Source: Imbroritus primus (lineage in GTDB: Bacteria > Pseudomonadota > Gammaproteobacteria > Burkholderiales > Burkholderiaceae). From it: a DNA stretch of 64,000 nucleotides. A program made the translations under genes and the position numbers. Within the stretch, counting starts at the first letter, position 1. The number at the start of each line of letters is the position of its first letter. Under the pieces are notes generated by a model, which did no database searches, was not told the DNA's origin, and saw only the letters and a list, made by a program, of their open reading frames with translations. This document shows, piece after piece, positions 8,039-19,940 of this stretch. The DNA lies in assembly GCA_000272025.2 (NCBI GenBank), contig AKCV02000020.1:1-64000 (forward strand), read 5' to 3'.

Positions 8039-9385
8039 TCAGTCGAGCGCGCCGATGGCTTCGCCAAGTGCGTTGACGAGGTTGTCGATTTCCTTTTCCG
8101 TCGCGATGAACGGCGGGGCCAGCTGAATGGTATCGCCGCCGTAGCGCACGTAGAAGCCTTTCTTCCAGCAGGCCATGGAGATCTCGTACGGGCGGCGCGC
8201 CGGCTCGCCCGGTGCGGGGGCGATGGTGAGCGCGGCGGCGAGGCCGTAGTTGCGGATGTCGCTGACGTACTTCACGCCCTTGAGGCTGTGCACGCGGTCT
8301 TCAAAATACGGGGCGAGCGCCTTGACGCGGCCGATCATGTCTTCCTTCACCAGCACGTCGAGCGCGGCGAGGCCGGCGGCGCAGGCCACGGGGTGGGCGG
8401 AGTAGGTGTAGCCATGGGCAAATTCGACCATGTACTCCGGGCCGCCCGCGGCCATGAAGGTGTCGTAGATGTCCTTGGTGGCCATCACCGCGCCGAGCGG
8501 CTGGGTGCCGTTGGTGATCTGCTTGGCGGCAGTCATGATGTCGGGCGTCACGCCCATGGCTTCGGCGCCGGTAAACGCGCCGGAGCGGCCAAAGCCGGAA
8601 ATCACTTCGTCAAAGATCATCAGGATGTTGTGCGCGGTGCAGATCTCGCGCAGACGCTTGAGGTAGCCCTTGGGCGGCACCACCACGCCGCCGGAACCGG
8701 AGAACGGTTCGACGATGACGGCGGCGATGGTCGAGGCGTCGTGCAGGTTGATGATGTCGAGCAGGCGCTCGGCGAGTTCCGCGCCGTTGTCCGGCAGGCC
8801 GCGCGTGAAGGCGTTGCTGGCGAGCTGGGTGTGCGGCAGGAAATCGGCTTCGATACCCTGGCCGAACATCTTGCGGTTGGCGGCAATGCCGCCGACGGAG
8901 ACGCCGCCGTAGTTCACGCCGTGATAGCCCTTCTCGCGGCCGATGATGCGGGTCTTGGCGCCCTGCCCCTTGGTGCGCCAGTAGGCGCGGGCCATCTTGA
9001 GGGCGGTGTCGGCGGCTTCGGAACCGGAGTTGACGAAGAACACGTAGTCGAGGCCGTCAGGCGTGAGGTCTTTGAGCTTGTTGGCGAGTTCGAAGGACAG
9101 CGGATGGCCAAACTGGAAGCCGGGCGCGTAGTCGAGCTTGGCGATCTGGCGGCTCACGGCTTCGGTGATCTCGGGGCGGGCGTGGCCGAGGCCGGTACAC
9201 CACAGGCCGGAGAGGCTGTCGAAGACCTTGCGGCCGTCGATGTCGGTAAAGTACGCCCCCTGCGCGGAGACAATCATGCGCGGGTCGTTCTTGAAATTGC
9301 GGTTGCCGGTAAAGGGCATCCAGTGGGCTTCGTACCAGCTGCGATCGTGGGCGGTATCGAGAACGTCCAGATGGGTCGCGGTCAT
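8039..9385 (-). CDS. bauA: Omega-amino acid (beta-alanine):pyruvate aminotransferase
   Basis: A 448-residue class III, PLP-dependent aminotransferase. The start at 9385 (MTATHLDVLD) is chosen over the longer open frame because GGAG precedes it and the family begins there. D259 in IFDEVISGFG contacts the PLP ring and K288 in TAAKQITNG is the Schiff-base lysine. The enzyme moves the amino group of beta-alanine and similar omega-amino acids to pyruvate, giving malonate semialdehyde, the substrate of the next gene. The divergent LysR gene and a shared 100-base promoter region suggest substrate-induced control. Substrate range could also include taurine, GABA or putrescine derivatives. Confidence 0.9.
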   Translation of the reverse strand: MTATHLDVLDTAHDRSWYEAHWMPFTGNRNFKNDPRMIVSAQGAYFTDIDGRKVFDSLSGLWCTGLGHARPEITEAVSRQIAKLDYAPGFQFGHPLSFELANKLKDLTPDGLDYVFFVNSGSEAADTALKMARAYWRTKGQGAKTRIIGREKGYHGVNYGGVSVGGIAANRKMFGQGIEADFLPHTQLASNAFTRGLPDNGAELAERLLDIINLHDASTIAAVIVEPFSGSGGVVVPPKGYLKRLREICTAHNILMIFDEVISGFGRSGAFTGAEAMGVTPDIMTAAKQITNGTQPLGAVMATKDIYDTFMAAGGPEYMVEFAHGYTYSAHPVACAAGLAALDVLVKEDMIGRVKALAPYFEDRVHSLKGVKYVSDIRNYGLAAALTIAPAPGEPARRPYEISMACWKKGFYVRYGGDTIQLAPPFIATEKEIDNLVNALGEAIGALD

Positions 9386-9429
9386 GTCGGTCTCCGGGTA
9401 GGCGCGGGTCAATTCAGTATTGCAGATTG

Positions 9430-9461
9430 TTGTCCGTCCCGATAATCTTGTGAATGGACAA
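9430..9461. promoter_or_regulatory. Inverted repeat, candidate LysR operator
   Basis: TTGTCC (9430-9435) and GGACAA (9456-9461) face each other with a 20-base centre; the match extends to 8 of 10 bases per arm (TTGTCCGTCC versus TTGTCCATTC). It lies between the divergent LysR and aminotransferase genes, where LysR activators normally bind. Confidence 0.5.
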
Positions 9462-9485
9462 ATATCACTCTTTACTTGACGGTTT

Positions 9486-10430
9486 ATGCAAGTAACTTCT
9501 CCCAAGACCCGGGCTGTGCTGGGCCAGGTCAGCGACATGGATCTGCGCCTGCTGCGCGTCTTCAAGAGCGTGGTGGAATGCGGCGGAATGGCGGCGGCCG
9601 AACTGGAGCTGAACATCGGCATTTCCACGGTGAGCCGGCATATCAAGGACCTGGAAACGCGCCTGGGCATGGTGCTGTGCCGCCGGGGGCGCGGCGGCTT
9701 CATGCTGACCAACGAGGGCCAGGCTATCTACGAGCAGACGCTGCACCTGCTGGCCTCGGTGGAAACGTTCCGCAGCAGCGTGGACGAGATCCACCTGCGC
9801 ATGGGCGGCGAACTGCAGCTGGCGCTGTTCGACAAGACGGCCACCAACCCGGCGGCGCGCATCGCCGAGGCGATTGCGCTGTTCTCGGAACGCGCGCCTG
9901 ATGTGAGCCTGAACCTGAAAGTGGCGTCGATCAATGCCATCGAGCGCGGGCTGATCGACGGCAGCGTGCACGTGGGCATTATCCCGGCGCACCGCGAATC
10001 ACGCAGCCTGCTGTATACCGCGCTGTTCGGCGAAACCATGCTGCTGTACTGCGGGCAGCGGCATCCGCTGTTCGGGCAGGACCACGCGGGGCTCGACTGG
10101 GACGATTTGCGCCAGCACCATTTTGCGGGCCTGGGCTACCACTCGCCAAACATGGAACTGAGCCACCGCGAAAAACTGACGCGCCACGCCACGGGCTCGG
10201 ACCAGGAGGCGATTGCCACGCTAATCCTGTCGGGACGCTATCTGGGATTTTTGCCGGACCACTATGCGGCGAGTTTTGTGCAGAACGGCCAGATGCAGGC
10301 GATCAAGCCGGCGCTGTTCTATTACCTGTGCAGCTTCGTCAGCCTGCTGCGGCGCGCGCCGCAGCCGTCGCGGGCGTCATTGCTGTTTCAGCAGTGCCTG
10401 GTGGAGGCGCATGCGGCAGTCGATGCCTGA
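9486..10430 (+). CDS. LysR-family transcriptional regulator of the aminotransferase-mmsA operon
   Basis: A 314-residue LysR regulator: winged helix-turn-helix at about 20-80 (LRVFKSVVECGGMAAAE, TVSRHIKDLETRLG) and a substrate-binding domain from about 105. The ATG at 9486 has a weak ribosome site; the Met at 9537 (MDLRLLRVF) gives 297 residues and is an equally plausible start. It is divergent from the aminotransferase, the classical LysR arrangement, so it probably activates that operon with an amino acid or its semialdehyde as ligand. The target is inferred from position only. Confidence 0.85.
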   Translation: MQVTSPKTRAVLGQVSDMDLRLLRVFKSVVECGGMAAAELELNIGISTVSRHIKDLETRLGMVLCRRGRGGFMLTNEGQAIYEQTLHLLASVETFRSSVDEIHLRMGGELQLALFDKTATNPAARIAEAIALFSERAPDVSLNLKVASINAIERGLIDGSVHVGIIPAHRESRSLLYTALFGETMLLYCGQRHPLFGQDHAGLDWDDLRQHHFAGLGYHSPNMELSHREKLTRHATGSDQEAIATLILSGRYLGFLPDHYAASFVQNGQMQAIKPALFYYLCSFVSLLRRAPQPSRASLLFQQCLVEAHAAVDA

Positions 10431-10473
10431 GCGCGGCGCAGGTCAATGCGTGGCCGCCCTGCCCTGAAGTTCC

Positions 10474-11619
10474 TCAGACGTCCTCGTCGGCCGGCTGCAG
10501 GGCCGGTTCGAGCATGTGCCCGGCGCGTTCGGCCTTGGTGTTGAGGTAGCGCTGGTTGTAGGCGTGCGGCTTGGTCAGCACGGGTTTGCGCACGGCGACC
10601 TGGATGCCGGCCTGTTCGAGCGCGCGGATCTTGGTGGGATTGTTGGTGTGCAGCTGCACGTGGCTGATACCGATGGCGCGCAGCATGGCGACGGCGGCCT
10701 CGTAGCGGCGTTCGTCGTCGCGGAAGCCGAGCGTGCGGTCAGCGTCGATGGTGTCGAGGCCAGTGTCCTGCAGGGTGTAGGCGCGCAGCTTGTTGGCGAG
10801 GCCGATGCCGCGCCCTTCCTGGGCGAGATACAGCAGCACGCCACCGCCATCGGCGGCAATGTCGCGCACGCTGTTGCGCAGCTGTTCGCCGCAATCGCAG
10901 CGCAGGCTGCCGAACAGGTCGCCGGTGAGGCAGGCGGAGTGCAGACGCACCGGCACGATGCCGGACCAGTCCTGGTGATCGCCGATCACCACGGCCACGT
11001 GTTCGAGCAGGCCATTGGGCTCGCGGAACAGCATGAAGCGGGCGTTCTCGGCATCGGCCAGCGGCACGGGCGCTTCGCTGATCAGCTTGAGGTCGAGGGC
11101 CGAGGCGGCGCTCATGCGACGGGCGCTGAGCGCGCCGACGGTAAGGATGCTCTGGTCGTCGAGCTTGGCTTGCAGGGCTGCGGGGCGGGTCGCGGGGACC
11201 TCGCTCGCCAGCAGCGCCGGCAGGATACGGCCAGCCTTGGCCAGCACCAGCGCGGCATCTTCCTGCGCGGTGGCAAGACGTACCGGCAAGGTGGCGGTAT
11301 TGCCGGGCAGCGGCGCGTGCACCGCCCCAGCCAGCGCCAGCAGCGCGTCGAACGGCATGTCGGCCGGCAGCGTAATGGCGATGCTGCCCAGGCCGGAAGG
11401 CGGCTGCAGGCCGAGCATGGCGGCCCGCTGGGCAGTCAGCAGCAGCACGGCGGGCGTTCCGGCATCGGCTTCCAGCGCGGCGCGCGTGTCGCGGCGCAGG
11501 GCTTCCACCGCCGCGACCAGCAAGGCCGGCCGCGCGGCGCCGGCGGCGTCTTCCTCGGCGGTGAGCAACACCGGTTGTCCACGGCGCAAATCGAATACGC
11601 CTCGCTCTGCCTGCTGCAT
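10474..11619 (-). CDS. ribA: GTP cyclohydrolase II with degenerate N-terminal domain
   Basis: The C-terminal half (about 185-375) is GTP cyclohydrolase II, which opens GTP to the first riboflavin intermediate. The zinc cysteines are C230, C241 and C243 (HSACLTGDLFGSLRCDCGEQ) and the GTP-binding GRGIGLANKL follows. The first 180 residues occupy the place of the RibB (dihydroxybutanone phosphate synthase) domain of bifunctional RibBA but show none of its acidic active-site motifs. By length (381 residues) it fits the Burkholderiales RibA-like form. It is likely a second copy beside a canonical ribBA elsewhere, possibly for flavin supply; that is inference. It is convergent with the LysR gene and precedes no other gene. 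Confidence 0.85.
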   Translation of the reverse strand: MQQAERGVFDLRRGQPVLLTAEEDAAGAARPALLVAAVEALRRDTRAALEADAGTPAVLLLTAQRAAMLGLQPPSGLGSIAITLPADMPFDALLALAGAVHAPLPGNTATLPVRLATAQEDAALVLAKAGRILPALLASEVPATRPAALQAKLDDQSILTVGALSARRMSAASALDLKLISEAPVPLADAENARFMLFREPNGLLEHVAVVIGDHQDWSGIVPVRLHSACLTGDLFGSLRCDCGEQLRNSVRDIAADGGGVLLYLAQEGRGIGLANKLRAYTLQDTGLDTIDADRTLGFRDDERRYEAAVAMLRAIGISHVQLHTNNPTKIRALEQAGIQVAVRKPVLTKPHAYNQRYLNTKAERAGHMLEPALQPADEDV

Positions 11620-11764
11620 GATGTCCCTTGTTGTACCGTACTGCCCGTCCGGAGCCGCGCCCGTCCGACCTGTTCTGAATATTGGAGAACCGGAATCATA
11701 ACGCGAAGTGGCCTTGCCCGGTTGGGCAAACGCCTATCCGAGAGGCGTACAGATCACAATATCG

Positions 11765-12451
11765 TCATGGCACGAAGCGATACCCCACCCCGGTTTCCGT
11801 GACGAGGTGCGCAGGCCGTGCAGGGTCGGCCTCGAGCTTGCGGCGCAGGTAGCCGACATAGAGACGCACATAGTGGCTACGATCCACATGGCCCGGCCCC
11901 CACACTTCCTGCAATAGCTGGCGGTGCGTCAGCACCTTGCCGGCGTGGCGCAGCAGCACGGTCAGCAGGCGGTACTCGACCGGCGTGAGCGCCACAGGCA
12001 CGCCGCCGCGTAGCACCTGCCGGTGCACGAGATCGACCTGCACGTCGCCGAAGGCGACCACGGCTTCTTCTGCGACGCGATGGTGCCGGCGCAGTTGGGC
12101 ACGCACGCGCGCCAGCAGTTCGCCCGCGCCGAACGGCTTGGTGAGGTAGTCGTCGGCACCGGCATCGAGGGCATCGATCTTGTCATGCTCGAGCGTGCGT
12201 GCCGACAGTACGATCACCGGCATGGCCGACCAGGCGCGCAGGCTGCGCAGGAAATCCACGCCGTTGCCATCGGGCAGGCCGAGATCGAGGATGACCAGGT
12301 CGGGCTTGTGGCTCCCCGCTTCAATCAGGCCGCGCTGCATGGTCTCGGCCTCGACCAGCCGAAAGCCTTCGGCCGCGAGGGCGCTGTGCAGCACGCGCCG
12401 GATGGGCACGTCGTCTTCGATGATCAGGATCAGCGGTGCGGCGTCGTTCAT
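11765..12451 (-). CDS. kdpE: KdpE response regulator
   Basis: A 228-residue OmpR-class regulator. The receiver domain has acidic residues E12-D13-D14 and phosphoacceptor D56 (LVILDLGLP), and the C-terminal winged helix (about 130-225) ends in the typical YLRRKLEAD...VGYRFVP. It is phosphorylated by KdpD and activates the kdp operon under potassium limitation or osmotic stress. Its start overlaps the kdpD stop by ATGA (12448-12451), so the two are translationally coupled. A candidate binding site lies at 20114-20134. Confidence 0.95.
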   Translation of the reverse strand: MNDAAPLILIIEDDVPIRRVLHSALAAEGFRLVEAETMQRGLIEAGSHKPDLVILDLGLPDGNGVDFLRSLRAWSAMPVIVLSARTLEHDKIDALDAGADDYLTKPFGAGELLARVRAQLRRHHRVAEEAVVAFGDVQVDLVHRQVLRGGVPVALTPVEYRLLTVLLRHAGKVLTHRQLLQEVWGPGHVDRSHYVRLYVGYLRRKLEADPARPAHLVTETGVGYRFVP

Positions 12452-15237
12452 GGCGCATCATCTCCTGGCAGGGGCCGCAGCGGTTCGCCCTCGGGGTCCA
12501 TCGCCGGCGGGGAGCCGAGGGGCAGCGTGATGACGAAGCATACGCCCCCTTCAGGCCGGTTCTCCGCGCGGATGCGACCATGATGCGCCTCGACGATCGC
12601 CCGGCAGATCGCCAGCCCCAGGCCAACACCGGAGACGGGCGTTTCCCGTGCGCCGCGCGTGAATTTCTCGAAGACGGCTTCCTCGCGGCCCCGCGGCAGG
12701 CCGGGGCCGTCGTCGGTAACACGAATCTCCATCCGATCGCCGGCGACACGCGCGCTGAGCGCGATGCGGCTGCCGGCGGGCGTGTACTTGGCGGCATTCT
12801 CGAACAGGTTGTAGAACACGCGTTCCATCAGGATCGCATCGAATTCCAGGAAGGGCAGCTCGGGCGGCAGATCGACCGCTACCGTGCGCGTGCCGAGCAA
12901 TGGCGCGGCCAGCGTGAGCGCGCTGCCGACCACTTCTTCGAGCGGCTGCCATTGCAGGTTGAGCTGCACGTGACCGGCCTGCAGGCGTGCCATGTCGAGC
13001 AGGTTGTTGACCAGCGCGCCCAGGCGCATGGCCTGGTCGCGGATCGCGCGCGCGGTGTCGCGCAGTCTGGTGTCAGGCTCCGGCGTGCCGGACAACCGCA
13101 TGTCGGACGACGGTGTATTGGCCAGCGCATTGGCCAACACCTCGGCCTCGCCCACCAGTGCGGTGAGCGGTGTGCGCAAGTCGTGCGACAGCGCCGCCAG
13201 CAGGGAGTTGCGCAGCTGCTCGGATTCCATCTGCACGGTCGTGTCCTGCGCCACCTGCACGTAGTGCACGCGCTCCAGGGCAATCGCCACCAGACTGCTC
13301 AGGGTGTCGAGCAGGCGACGCTGTTCCGGTGCCAGCAAGCGCCGCGGATCCTTGAATTCCAGCGCGAGCACGCCGCGCACGTTCATCGGCGCACGCAGGG
13401 GTTGATACAGCAGCGGCGCGGCCGGCAGCGTATCGGTGCCGGCACCGGCAGGCTCTCCGTGGTCGAACGCCCATTGCGCAATGCCCATGTCGACCATCGG
13501 ACCGTCGGTGCCATCCTGGCCGCCCAGGTGGCCATAGAGCGGCGGCCGCAGGCGGTCGCCAGCGTCGGCCAGCAATAGCGCCGGACGGGCATCGAGCGTC
13601 TGCCCGACAAAGCGGGCGCAGATCTCTGCGATCTGCTCGGGCAGTAGTGCACCGGAGAGTTCACGCGACATTTCATAGAGGGCGCGCATGCGCGCCTCGC
13701 GGTGCGTGGCGACGCGCGCCTGGTATTTGAGGCCGGCGGTCAGCTGACCGGTGATCAGGCCGACGCTCAGCATCACCGCGAAGGTCACGAGATATTGAGC
13801 ATCGGACACCGCGAAGGAAAATTGCGGCGAGACAAACAGGAAGTCGAACGCCGCCACGCCGAGAAACGCCGCCAGCACGGCCGGACCGCGCCCGTAGCGC
13901 ACGCCCACCAGCACCACGGCCAGCAGGAACAGCATGCCAATATTGGTGAGTTCGACAGCAGGATGCAGCAGCCCGCCCAACGCAGCTGCTACGGCGCAGG
14001 CACCCACGCTGGCGAGCCACGCCGAAGCCGGCGCACGCCACGCGGCGAAGCGCTGGCCAGGCTCGGACAGCGGCAGTGCAGCCGGGCGCGCCACTGCATC
14101 GTCACGCGCCGCCTGTATCACATCGAGATCGGGGGCATGGCGCGCCAGCCGGGTCGCGAACGGCGTACGCCAGAAGGTCCACGCGTGGGGGATGGATGCG
14201 CCGACCAGCAGGCGAGCGAGATTGTGCTCGCGCGCGTAGCGGGTGATGGCCTGCACCGGATCGGCATCGGCCAGCACGGCAGTTTCCGCGCCCATGTCGC
14301 TGGCCAGCTGCAGGGCGGCGAGAATGGCTTTGCGCCGCGCTGCGCCAAGCCGCTGCAGCGCTGGCGTTTCCACATACACGGCATGCCATGGGGCGTCGAG
14401 CTGGGCCGCCTGCCGCGCGGCGCGGCGTACCAGCCGCTCGCCCTCGGTGCCGGGGCCGATGCATACGAGCTGCGAGTCGCGCGTCTGCCAGACCGAGGAG
14501 ACGGATTGCTCGCGCCGGTACTGCAGCATGTCGCCATCCACACGATCGGCGGTGCGGCGCAGGGCCAGCTCGCGCAAGGCCAGCAGATTGCCCTTGCGGA
14601 AAAAGCGCTGGATGGCCTGCTCGGCCTGGTCCGGCAGATAAACCTTGCCTTCCTTGAGCCGCTGCAGCAGTTCGTCGGGCGGCAGGTCGATCAGCACCAC
14701 GCTGTCGGCCAGGGCGAAGACGCGATCCGGCACGGTCTCCCGCACGCGGATGCCGGTGATGCCGCCGACCACGTCGTTGAGGCTGTCGAGATGCTGGACG
14801 TTGACGGTGGTGTACACGTCGATGCCGGCGGCCAGCAGTTCCTCCACATCCTGCCAGCGCTTGGGGTGACGCGAGCCGGCCACATTGGTGTGGGCCAGCT
14901 CATCGACCAGGATCAACGCCGGCTTGCGCGCCAGCGCGCCGTCGAGATCGAATTCCGCAAGCGCGCGGCCGCGATATTCGTGGGATCTGCGCGGGAGCTG
15001 CTCGAAGCCCGCCAGCGCCGCCTCGGTCTCGGCACGGCCATGGGTTTCGACGATGCCGACGACAACGTCGACACCCTGCTCGCGCTGCAGGCGGGCCGCC
15101 GCGAGCATGCCGTACGTCTTGCCCACGCCCGCCGACGCGCCAAAGAAGATCTTCAGCTTGCCACGGGTGGCGCGGGCCGCCTCATCGTGCAGGCGGGCCA
15201 GCAATTGATCGGGATCGGGACGGGCGTCGCTCATCAC
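12448..15237 (-). CDS. kdpD: KdpD sensor histidine kinase
   Basis: A 929-residue membrane sensor kinase. The N-terminal KdpD domain has a Walker A (FFGASAGVGKT, about 31-41) followed by a universal-stress-like domain. Four closely spaced transmembrane helices lie at about 405-500, then a GAF-like region and the kinase core. The H box is SHDLRTPL with H685; the N and G boxes (YNLFENAAKY, TDDGPGLPRG) are intact. It senses low potassium or turgor and phosphorylates KdpE. The start is 89 bases after the kdpC stop, a wider gap than elsewhere in the operon, so an internal promoter is possible. Confidence 0.95.
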   Translation of the reverse strand: MMSDARPDPDQLLARLHDEAARATRGKLKIFFGASAGVGKTYGMLAAARLQREQGVDVVVGIVETHGRAETEAALAGFEQLPRRSHEYRGRALAEFDLDGALARKPALILVDELAHTNVAGSRHPKRWQDVEELLAAGIDVYTTVNVQHLDSLNDVVGGITGIRVRETVPDRVFALADSVVLIDLPPDELLQRLKEGKVYLPDQAEQAIQRFFRKGNLLALRELALRRTADRVDGDMLQYRREQSVSSVWQTRDSQLVCIGPGTEGERLVRRAARQAAQLDAPWHAVYVETPALQRLGAARRKAILAALQLASDMGAETAVLADADPVQAITRYAREHNLARLLVGASIPHAWTFWRTPFATRLARHAPDLDVIQAARDDAVARPAALPLSEPGQRFAAWRAPASAWLASVGACAVAAALGGLLHPAVELTNIGMLFLLAVVLVGVRYGRGPAVLAAFLGVAAFDFLFVSPQFSFAVSDAQYLVTFAVMLSVGLITGQLTAGLKYQARVATHREARMRALYEMSRELSGALLPEQIAEICARFVGQTLDARPALLLADAGDRLRPPLYGHLGGQDGTDGPMVDMGIAQWAFDHGEPAGAGTDTLPAAPLLYQPLRAPMNVRGVLALEFKDPRRLLAPEQRRLLDTLSSLVAIALERVHYVQVAQDTTVQMESEQLRNSLLAALSHDLRTPLTALVGEAEVLANALANTPSSDMRLSGTPEPDTRLRDTARAIRDQAMRLGALVNNLLDMARLQAGHVQLNLQWQPLEEVVGSALTLAAPLLGTRTVAVDLPPELPFLEFDAILMERVFYNLFENAAKYTPAGSRIALSARVAGDRMEIRVTDDGPGLPRGREEAVFEKFTRGARETPVSGVGLGLAICRAIVEAHHGRIRAENRPEGGVCFVITLPLGSPPAMDPEGEPLRPLPGDDAP

Positions 15238-15326
15238 ATCAAACGATAGCAGATTGAAGCGCTCCGGCAGGGACTGCTGAACGGCACGCCGGAACGCAAG
15301 GCCATGGTGTACACCGGCACGCCGGG

Positions 15327-15956
15327 TCAGCGCGAAGGCGCGCGGTCAAGTTCGAGATTCAGCGCCAGCACGTTGACGCGCGGCTCGCCCAGAAAGCCGA
15401 ACTGTCGCCCTTCGGCATGCCGGTCGATCAGGGCCTGCACATGTTCCAGTGGCATGCCGCGCGCACCTGCCACCCGCGCCGCCTGGTAGCGTGCAGCGGC
15501 CATGCTGATATGCGGATCGAGTCCGCTGCCCGAGGCGGTGATCAAATCCACCGGCACCGGCGCGGTGTTGGCGGGATCTGCGGCGCGCAGTGCCTGGATG
15601 CGCGCCTGTACGGCTTCCGTCAGCGCAGGGTTGCTCGGCCCCTGGTTGCTGCCGCCGGACGCGCCGGCATCGTAAGGCCGGTTAGCGGTGGCCGATGGCC
15701 GGCCCCAGAAGTAACCGGGTGCGGTAAAGGACTGCCCGATCAGCGATGAGCCGATGACGCGGCCCTCGTGACGCACCAGGCTGCCGCTGGCCTGTGCCGG
15801 GAACAGCAGGTGCGCGGCACCGGTCAGCAGTGCGGGATACGCGAGCCCGGTGATCAACGTGAGCAGCAACAGCAGGCTCATTGCCGGGCGCAACAGGGTC
15901 TTCATGGTGGTGACTGTCGTGACTGTGGTGTTCGTGATATGCGTATCGGTATTCAT
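15327..15956 (-). CDS. kdpC: KdpC subunit of potassium-transporting ATPase
   Basis: KdpC is the single-span periplasmic subunit that stabilises KdpFABC and raises ATP affinity. The hydrophobic helix (SLLLLLTLITGLAYPALLT) and the conserved GSSLIGQSF, YFWGRPSA and DPHIS motifs are present. I choose the ATG at 15956 (209 residues) because GAGGAG sits 8 bases upstream. Met at 15905 (MKTLLRPA) matches the usual family start but has no ribosome site, and an ATGA overlap with kdpB at 15971 is also possible. The chosen start adds a threonine-rich leader (ITNTTVTTVTT), unusual for the family. Confidence 0.9.
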   Translation of the reverse strand: MNTDTHITNTTVTTVTTMKTLLRPAMSLLLLLTLITGLAYPALLTGAAHLLFPAQASGSLVRHEGRVIGSSLIGQSFTAPGYFWGRPSATANRPYDAGASGGSNQGPSNPALTEAVQARIQALRAADPANTAPVPVDLITASGSGLDPHISMAAARYQAARVAGARGMPLEHVQALIDRHAEGRQFGFLGEPRVNVLALNLELDRAPSR

Positions 15957-15967
15957 GATCTTGCTCC

Positions 15968-18088
<2,121 letters not shown>

Positions 18089-18105
18089 TTTGTGTTCTCC
18101 TGCGC

Positions 18106-19851
18106 TCAATGCGCCATCCACAATTGCAGGTGTTCGACGACCGGACCGAGCGCAAGCGCCGGGACGTAGTTGAGCAGGCCGACCAGCAACACTGTGCCGA
18201 TCAGCAGCACCACGAACAGCGGCCCGTGGGTCGGCATGGCGCCCGGGCTGTCGGCGAGGCGCTGCTTGGCCGCGAGCGCGCCGGCAAGCGCAAGTACCGG
18301 GACGATGACGGCGAAGCGGCCGAACCACATGGCAGCGGCCGTCAGCACGTTGTAGAACGGCGTGTTGGCAGACAAGCCGGCGAAGGCGCTGCCATTGTTG
18401 TTGGCAGCGGACGTGAGGGCATAGAGGATTTCGCTGAAGCCGTGCGCCCCCGGATTGGCGACGCCGGCCTGGCCGGCCTGCACGCTCACGGCGAGCGCCG
18501 TGCCGGCAAGCACGAGCACCGGGGTGACGAGAATGACCAGCGCGATCATCTTCATCTCGAAGGCTTCGATCTTCTTGCCGAGATAGGCGGGCGTGCGGCC
18601 GATCATCAGTCCGGCCATGAACACCGCGAGCATGGCAAAAATCAGCATGCCGTACAGCCCGGAACCCACGCCGCCGAAGACGACTTCGCCCAGCTGCATC
18701 AGCGCCAGCGGCATCATGCCGCCGAGCGGCGTGAAGGAGTCGTGCATGGCATTGACCGCGCCACACGAGGCAGCCGTCGTCACGGCGGCGAACAGCGCGG
18801 AGCCGGCGATGCCGAAGCGCGCTTCCTTGCCTTCCATGTTCCCGCCCGGCTGCAGCGCCGTACTGTGCTGATCGACGCCGAGACTGGCCAGCACCGGGTT
18901 GCCCTGCTGCTCGAAATACATCGTGCCGAGTGCGAACACGGCGAACAGCGCCGTCATGGCTGCCAGCACGGCCCAGCCCTGGCGGGGGTCGCCCGCCATG
19001 TGGCCGAAGGCATGGCACAAGGCTGCCGGAATGATGAAGATCGCCAGCATCTGCACGAAGTTGGTCAGCGGCGTGGGGTTCTCGAATGGATGCGCCGAGT
19101 TGGCATTGAAAAAGCCCCCGCCGTTGGTACCGAGCAGCTTGATCGCTTCCTGCGAGGCCACCGGCCCCATCGGCAGGAGCTGCGTGGTTCCCGCGTCAGC
19201 CTGTAGCGGCGTGATCGCCTGATACGCATCGAAGTTCTGAATGACGCCCTGGCTCACCAGGAACAACGCCAGCACGATCGCCAGCGGCAGCAGCACATAG
19301 AGCGTGGCACGCGTCAGGTCGACCCAGGCATTCCCAAGGGTCGCAGCGGAACGGCGCGTGAGACCACGGATCAGCGCGATCACCACGGCGATACCGGTGG
19401 CGGCGGACAGGAAGTTCTGCACGGCCAGCCCGGCCATCTGCGTGAGATAGCTCATGGTGGATTCGCCGCCATAGCCCTGCCAGTTGGTATTGGTGGCGAA
19501 GCTGACGGCCGTGTTGAAAGCCGAATCCGGGCTGACATTCGCTAACCCCTGCGGATTGAGGGGCAGCCAGACCTGCAGGCGCTGCAAGGCATACACGACC
19601 AGCGCGCCAAGCAGATTGAAGAGCAGGATGGCCAAGGCATAGGCACGCCAGTCCATCTCGATATCGCGCCGTATGCCGCACAGTCGGTACAGTACGCGCT
19701 CGATGGGCGCGCCCCAGCGCAACAGGCGCATGCGCTGGTCATCGCGGCTGTCCATCACACTGGCGAGATAACGGCCCAGCGGTTGCGCCAGCAACAGGAG
19801 CACCGCGAGGAACACTGCGAGTAGCAGGAGAGAGGCTCCAAATAGAGACAT
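18106..19851 (-). CDS. kdpA: KdpA, potassium-binding channel-like subunit
   Basis: A 581-residue membrane protein with about ten transmembrane helices and the four pore repeats of the KdpA family, for example [22 protein letters not shown] and [10 protein letters not shown]. It selects and passes potassium, driven by KdpB. The start at 19851 ([11 protein letters not shown]) shares one base with the kdpF stop (TGATG), so translation is coupled. The longer open frame upstream is the kdpF/leader region read in another frame. Confidence 0.95.
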   Translation of the reverse strand: MSLFGASLLLLAVFLAVLLLLAQPLGRYLASVMDSRDDQRMRLLRWGAPIERVLYRLCGIRRDIEMDWRAYALAILLFNLLGALVVYALQRLQVWLPLNPQGLANVSPDSAFNTAVSFATNTNWQGYGGESTMSYLTQMAGLAVQNFLSAATGIAVVIALIRGLTRRSAATLGNAWVDLTRATLYVLLPLAIVLALFLVSQGVIQNFDAYQAITPLQADAGTTQLLPMGPVASQEAIKLLGTNGGGFFNANSAHPFENPTPLTNFVQMLAIFIIPAALCHAFGHMAGDPRQGWAVLAAMTALFAVFALGTMYFEQQGNPVLASLGVDQHSTALQPGGNMEGKEARFGIAGSALFAAVTTAASCGAVNAMHDSFTPLGGMMPLALMQLGEVVFGGVGSGLYGMLIFAMLAVFMAGLMIGRTPAYLGKKIEAFEMKMIALVILVTPVLVLAGTALAVSVQAGQAGVANPGAHGFSEILYALTSAANNNGSAFAGLSANTPFYNVLTAAAMWFGRFAVIVPVLALAGALAAKQRLADSPGAMPTHGPLFVVLLIGTVLLVGLLNYVPALALGPVVEHLQLWMAH

Positions 19852-19940
19852 CACAGATCCTCCGCGCGCAGCAGGCTGGCCACCAGATAGACGAGGAGCC
19901 CGCCAGCCGCGAGGGCGGCCGCAAGATTGATCCAGGTCAT
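19851..19940 (-). CDS. kdpF: KdpF small membrane subunit
   Basis: A 29-residue single-helix peptide, [14 protein letters not shown] through LLRAEDL, typical of KdpF, the lipid-like stabiliser of the KdpABC complex. It overlaps the preceding 33-codon gene by ATGA and the kdpA start by one base. The position directly before kdpA and the C-terminal YLVxxLLRAE pattern make the call secure despite the length. Confidence 0.9.
   Translation of the reverse strand: MTWINLAAALAAGGLLVYLVASLLRAEDL

Noticed and set aside
7703-9445. 580-codon plus-strand open frame opposite mmsA and the aminotransferase
   Set aside because: It crosses a gene boundary on the other strand and is dominated by Gly, His, Asp and Ala, typical of antisense frames in GC-rich DNA.
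11725-11760. Possible kdp operon terminator (ACGCCT/AGGCGT stem) after kdpE
   Set aside because: The stem is only 6 bp with a short T run; I could not support it as a terminator.
13702-15249. 515-codon plus-strand open frame opposite kdpD
   Set aside because: Shadow of kdpD, with no motif, signal or ribosome site.
18089-19018. N-terminal extension of kdpB in the same open frame
   Set aside because: The extra 310 codons lie within kdpA read in another frame. The start at 18088 has a ribosome site and the correct family length.
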